Part shown: positions 62,501 through 64,000 of the stretch, piece after piece
Layout: each line of letters starts with the position of its first letter
Numbering within the stretch: the stretch's first letter is position 1
NCBI GenBank assembly: GCA_947247005.1
Contig: OX365948.1
Span: 310,001 to 374,000 of the forward strand
Direction of reading: 5' to 3'
DNA length: 64,000 nt
DNA from: Spisula solida
Lineage: Eukaryota > Mollusca > Bivalvia > Venerida > Mactridae
Made by a program: the position numbers and the translations under genes
Notes under the pieces: model-generated
Seen by the model: only the letters and a program-made list of their open reading frames with translations
Told to the model about the DNA's origin: nothing
The model's database searches: none

Positions 62501-64000
62501 TAGACTTCCTACCAGACTTCTCCTAGTCACAATCATCATCGCTACTCAAATTAAGATAATCATTGTATTGTTGGAATGATTCATAGCGGCTCCAACCAGA
62601 ACCTTCCAATTAGTGAAATACTTTATATCCAAACTTATACTGTATATCAGGTAATTTTCGCGCGTACCTAATTTTCGCTTTATTCACGTCCAAACCAATT
62701 CGCTAACATTGAAAACAGCGAAAAATGCATACCAGAATTTCGCGATTGTCCGAAGATGAATGTTTCTACTTTCGTTTTCGTCTACAGACAGCGTAATATT
62801 TACGCGTAATGAAAATCAATAGTTTATACTAATTACTAGTACTATACGATAACTTTATCCGTATCAATCATACATATAAGCTTTTAGTAAAACTTATTTA
62901 ACTAAACCACCTATAAGGTTCAAAGTTAAAAAGTTTAAACAATTGTGTTGTTTAAGACGCTATTACACCAACAAGCGTATTATCACTTATTCATCAGTCT
63001 TGAATGTAAACAAACAGGGGCCAATTTAACAAAAGAATTTTCCCGTCTATTGTATAAAACAATTGAAAAAAATGACGAGGTGTGAAATACATATCTCTGC
63101 ATTTTACCTGTGAAAATATTGTTAATACATATTACAACGAAAATCGTGTTTTGTTAATGTTCTACTCCAAAATAAATTCATGCAAAGTTTCGTGTTTAAA
63201 TACATGTACAATTATATCTTTTATTTGTATGACAACAAGAGAGTTTATTTACTCAGTTCAAAATATAATGCGTGGTACTGGTACTGGTTTTTAATAATTT
63301 GCGATCCCGCTGTTGACAACAAAATGTGCACGCCGGTACCAACCGGTACATACTACTGGGTTTTAGCTGCGCTAAAGCAATCATGTTGGATTAATCTCCC
63401 CTTACAAGATGGAAAATGCGAAAAAAACAGAGGTAAGAAATCGCTAAAATTAGCTTCGCAAATATTAGATTTTGACGAAAATCGCGAAATTTGCAGTACG
63501 CGAAAATTACCCGATATACGGTACATGTATAACGAAATTTCGTTGTATGGATATAGCGAAAATTGGATATAGCGAAAGAAATTTCTGGGTCCTTAGGATT
63601 TCGTTATAACCAAGTTCCACTGTACATTAAAAAATGAAAATCTATTGAACACACCATCATGTTGCTAAATGTATAGTCTAACAGCGAGTCAGATGATAGT
63701 GGCATGTATCACCACATCTACCATTCATACATTTCAGTGCTTGTTGTTTGAACCTAGTGATGGACTTGCCTAACTATTCATAATGGTGATCTAATAAATG
63801 GGTAGAAATGTAGCAAATACATCAAAAATGCGTCTCTGTGGAGTAGAGGGTTTATTTACTGAATTATTGTGTTACATGTGTTCTATTGACATTGCATATT
63901 TTAACTTCAGGCAGGTATCCAACAAGGCACAGTTCATTTTTCGACTGTGTACATTGAAAGGCCTCATTGAGATTTTAGTAAACAAACAATGGTGGACTGT
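50453..64000 (+). CDS. HPS6: HPS6-like BLOC-2 subunit, N-terminal part (gene-level entry)
   Basis: Hermansky-Pudlak syndrome 6 protein is a subunit of BLOC-2, which directs cargo to lysosome-related organelles. Exons recognised: 50453-50512, 54014-54151, 54941-55027, 57911-58121, 61904-62012 and 63911 onward; all phases fit. Matches recalled against human HPS6: SAFGGAARLRELV with PFSRTKLLREV; ARPALVLVWESGLAEVW with PNVALVVFEDGVILFW; RVVAVAALRGRLVWCEE with SVVDVCFNISQNALYWCQQ; AHVLLIWSPGKGKVMV with AQFIFRLCTLKGLIEIL. The vertebrate gene is a single coding exon, so the intron-rich form here is notable. The gene runs off the right edge; about 240 residues are present of a roughly 775-residue family. 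Confidence 0.78.
50513..51984. other. HPS6 intron 1, left part
   Basis: Contains a region (about 50790-51200) with scattered inverted motifs ('gtaccgagtgctttcc', 'gcaagcactcgcaggtagc') that could be an old foldback element. Open frames up to 105 codons on both strands resemble nothing. Confidence 0.35.
51985..53935 (-). mobile_element. Non-LTR retrotransposon (Jockey/CR1-type pol), 5'-truncated, frame-broken
   Basis: The minus-strand frame 53898-53104 has the reverse-transcriptase fingers and palm start: SKSPGPDKMHPKVLKEL, NYRPVSLTSILCK, KQFGFLRGRSTSLQLL and MDFMKAFDKVPHTRLL. After a break, 53075-52773 carries the catalytic YLFADDTKLYR. After another, 52839-52186 has the C-terminal FEKDLGVTIDNHLNFDKHI, LEYASSVWSPY and ENVQRRASKML. 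The apurinic endonuclease domain is missing. The tail near 51985-52015 is 'taaggtaacataaggtaggt'. Several frameshifts make it inactive. Its 5' end is about 80 bp upstream of HPS6 exon 2, in the opposite orientation. Confidence 0.92.
54014..54151 (+). CDS. HPS6: HPS6 exon 2
   Basis: Acceptor 'gtgtactttcag' and donor 'gtttgt' flank 46 codons reading LLREVFEFRTLGEVSQIWYG, PGHLFVSLAGGKQLLTFDCK, TVEYIQ. It aligns with [21 protein letters not shown]... of human HPS6, the start of the predicted beta-propeller. Phase 0 at both ends. Confidence 0.75.
54230..54890. repeat. 33-bp minisatellite, about 20 copies, filling HPS6 intron 2
   Basis: The unit contains 'gttattgtgaatacacatgt' and 'acccatgttcaca'. 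It occupies about 84% of the 789-bp intron. With a period of 33, three frames over both strands stay open for 227-268 codons; these are artefacts, not genes. Confidence 0.97.
54941..55027 (+). CDS. HPS6: HPS6 exon 3
   Basis: Acceptor 'cttacaattttag' and donor 'gtaaga' flank 29 codons reading DAETQGCLDLTEDSCILKVL followed by WKPPNVALV. It aligns with LDAFFLPWPARPALVLV of human HPS6. Phase 0 at both ends. Confidence 0.8.
55055..55230 (-). mobile_element. SINE relic, inverted copy
   Basis: Carries, in reverse orientation, the motifs of the SINEs at 37075 and 49485 ('actagagatgaactggttgg', 'gtacactgggcaccttaaaa', 'accaaggattctga') and a tRNA-like 'gtttgaatctagg' B-box-like end. Confidence 0.5.
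55231..55737. other. HPS6 intron 3, unique part
   Basis: No exon or repeat recognised. Confidence 0.35.
55738..56191. repeat. 24-bp minisatellite, 19 copies
   Basis: The unit is 'ggagatagcattgatggttt' plus 'tata', with 'gaagata', 'gtagata' and 'accattg' variants. The plus frame of 186 codons reads (GDSIDGFI)n and the minus frame (SMLSPIKP)n. Both are array artefacts inside the HPS6 intron. Confidence 0.97.
56209..57213. mobile_element. Mariner-like TIR element (about 1 kb), no transposase
   Basis: Terminal inverted repeats 'tacagggtgtcccaaaaa' and 'ttttttggaacaccctgta', with TA borders, are typical of Tc1/mariner-class elements. The interior has no frame with a DDE catalytic triad, so it is non-autonomous or decayed. 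Its left end lies about 20 bp from the 24-bp array. Confidence 0.75.
57253..57895. mobile_element. pogo/Tigger-like MITE
   Basis: Terminal inverted repeats 'cagtgaactcttgttatctc' and 'gagataacaagagttgactg', bordered by TA, resemble the CAGT.GA.CCT.G.TA..TCGAAC ends of pogo/Tigger elements. The interior repeats 'tcgaattttcattatg' phrases on both arms. It ends 15 bp before HPS6 exon 4. Confidence 0.75.
57911..58121 (+). CDS. HPS6: HPS6 exon 4
   Basis: Acceptor 'tttgtctttcag' and donor 'gtaaag' flank 70 codons plus one base: VFEDGVILFWTYRADNVWKQ, QTMHRLCHGHMTSVVDVCFN, ISQNALYWCQQDVSDNGKIS, YSIRKRLIIE. It aligns with VWESGLAEVWG...VVAVAALRGRLVWCEERQ of human HPS6. This is the best-matching exon. 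Phase 0 in, phase 1 out. Confidence 0.85.
58344..58448. repeat. 14-bp tandem repeat, about 8 copies
   Basis: The unit is 'acaaagacacagca'. It is separated by about 20 bp from the large 45-bp array and is unrelated to it. Confidence 0.94.
58470..60330. repeat. 45-bp minisatellite, about 41 copies, with 495-bp higher-order repeat
   Basis: The unit contains 'cattagatagctttgctttg', 'taaatacggaaacattggcc' and 'tatac'. Marker variants ('taattacgg', 'cttacgccattagatagcat', 'accgaaac') recur exactly 495 bp (11 units) apart, for example 59091 and 59586. This shows a recent block duplication. The minus strand stays open for 668 codons as 15-residue repeats (FRIYKAKLSNGIGQC). It lies antisense in an HPS6 intron, so I regard the frame as fortuitous. 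Confidence 0.96.
60331..60464. other. AT-rich spacer
   Basis: No feature recognised. Confidence 0.3.
60465..61425. repeat. Dispersed element with four 180-bp internal repeats
   Basis: Starts 'atgcctccctttcgatagat' and 'ggggaggcatatag' and ends 'cttccatgggggcataagcg'. Four internal units have 'ggttaacccaaattgac', 'tttcttctagcattattatg', 'acttgcatggatgttgtata' and 'ccttgacctaattttggac'. It has the same style as the GCTCACCTG elements but different ends. No coding frame. Confidence 0.75.
61426..61903. other. HPS6 intron 5, right part
   Basis: The open frame from 61771 runs in frame into exon 5, but its upstream part does not match HPS6. An alternative acceptor at 61812-61813 is also phase-compatible and would add about 30 residues. 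Confidence 0.4.
61904..62012 (+). CDS. HPS6: HPS6 exon 5
   Basis: Acceptor 'ttctatgtctag' and strong donor 'gtatgt' flank (D)EDHRDVMKLGTMINIITEC followed by HNSSIYPMGHGIVLIT(R). It aligns with [20 protein letters not shown] and CRQLFLVPT of human HPS6. Phase 1 in, phase 2 out. This acceptor was chosen because it gives the spacing closest to the human protein. Confidence 0.65.
62175..62288. repeat. 41-bp tandem repeat, about 2.6 copies
   Basis: The unit contains 'acacctctaaatatagcatt' and 'tactgattggtcgatagtg', diverged. Confidence 0.75.
62640..63528. mobile_element. MITE-like element with GTATATC.GGTAATTTTCGCG ends
   Basis: Left end 'gtatatcaggtaattttcgc' and right end 'gcgaaaattacccgatatac' are inverted repeats. 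The subterminal parts on both arms have 'tttcgcgatt' phrases. About 890 bp with no transposase; internal frames of 70 and 130 codons resemble nothing. Confidence 0.75.
63530..63626. mobile_element. Relic of a pogo/Tigger-like element end
   Basis: Contains 'atagcgaaaattggatatag' and ends 'tcgttataaccaagttccac' plus 'tgta', resembling a pogo-class terminal repeat. The opposite end is missing. Confidence 0.4.
63911..64000 (+). CDS. HPS6: HPS6 exon 6, cut by the window edge
   Basis: Acceptor 'attttaacttcag' is followed by (R)QVSNKAQFIFRLCTLKGLI and EILVNKQWWT, open to the end of the window. It aligns with AHVLLIWSPGKGKVMVAAP of human HPS6. Phase 2 in; the 3' end lies outside the window. Confidence 0.7.

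Overview
The window is metazoan nuclear DNA. It is AT-rich, carries multi-exon genes with GT-AG introns, and is packed with minisatellites, MITE-like foldbacks, SINEs and decayed non-LTR retrotransposons. The dispersed elements flanked by GCTCACCTG/CAGGTGAGC, full of 'gaccttttgacctag'-type phrases, and the style of the LINE and SINE relics suggest a bivalve mollusc, possibly a venerid-type clam. That assignment is inference. No prokaryotic operon, CRISPR array or phage module is present.

Two conserved genes can be read, apparently in divergent (head-to-head) orientation. (1) On the minus strand is ZNG1 (formerly CBWD/COBW-domain protein), a zinc-chaperone GTPase. Eight consecutive phase-compatible coding exons lie between 44964 and 33795. 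A ninth (12609-12553) matches the 'VLDLHAFD' stretch of the family. A further exon-like segment (3867-3807) may be near its C terminus. A likely 5' non-coding exon ends at 50310. (2) On the plus strand is a multi-exon gene whose product aligns with the N-terminal part of HPS6, a BLOC-2 subunit for lysosome-related organelle biogenesis. Its exons are 50453-50512, 54014-54151, 54941-55027, 57911-58121, 61904-62012 and 63911 to beyond the window end. A perfect TTTTCACGTGAAAA palindrome, containing the MiT/TFE-type box TCACGTGA, lies 40 nt upstream of the HPS6 ATG, in the presumed shared promoter.

Layout. 1-12.5 kb: 40-bp minisatellite, palindromic MITE, tRNA-Arg-derived pseudogene, a foldback element, dispersed mollusc-type repeats and a 25-bp array. 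12.5-33.8 kb: the long 3' part of ZNG1, with arrays of 12, 50, 28, 61, 29, 40, 40, 22 and 31 bp separated by MITEs, a SINE and a large dispersed element. 33.8-45 kb: the ZNG1 GTPase-domain exons, with introns holding nested palindromes and arrays of 45, 26 and 48 bp. 45-50 kb: three decayed LINE fragments and a SINE broken by an insertion. 50.3-64 kb: the promoter region and HPS6, with introns holding a LINE, arrays of 33, 24, 14 and 45 bp, mariner-like and pogo/Tigger-like TIR elements and a further dispersed repeat.

By rough addition, tandem arrays alone cover about 15 kb, nearly a quarter of the window. Most long open reading frames, including one of 668 codons, are products of these arrays and not genes. 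Family assignments rest on remembered alignment of conserved residues; no database search was possible.
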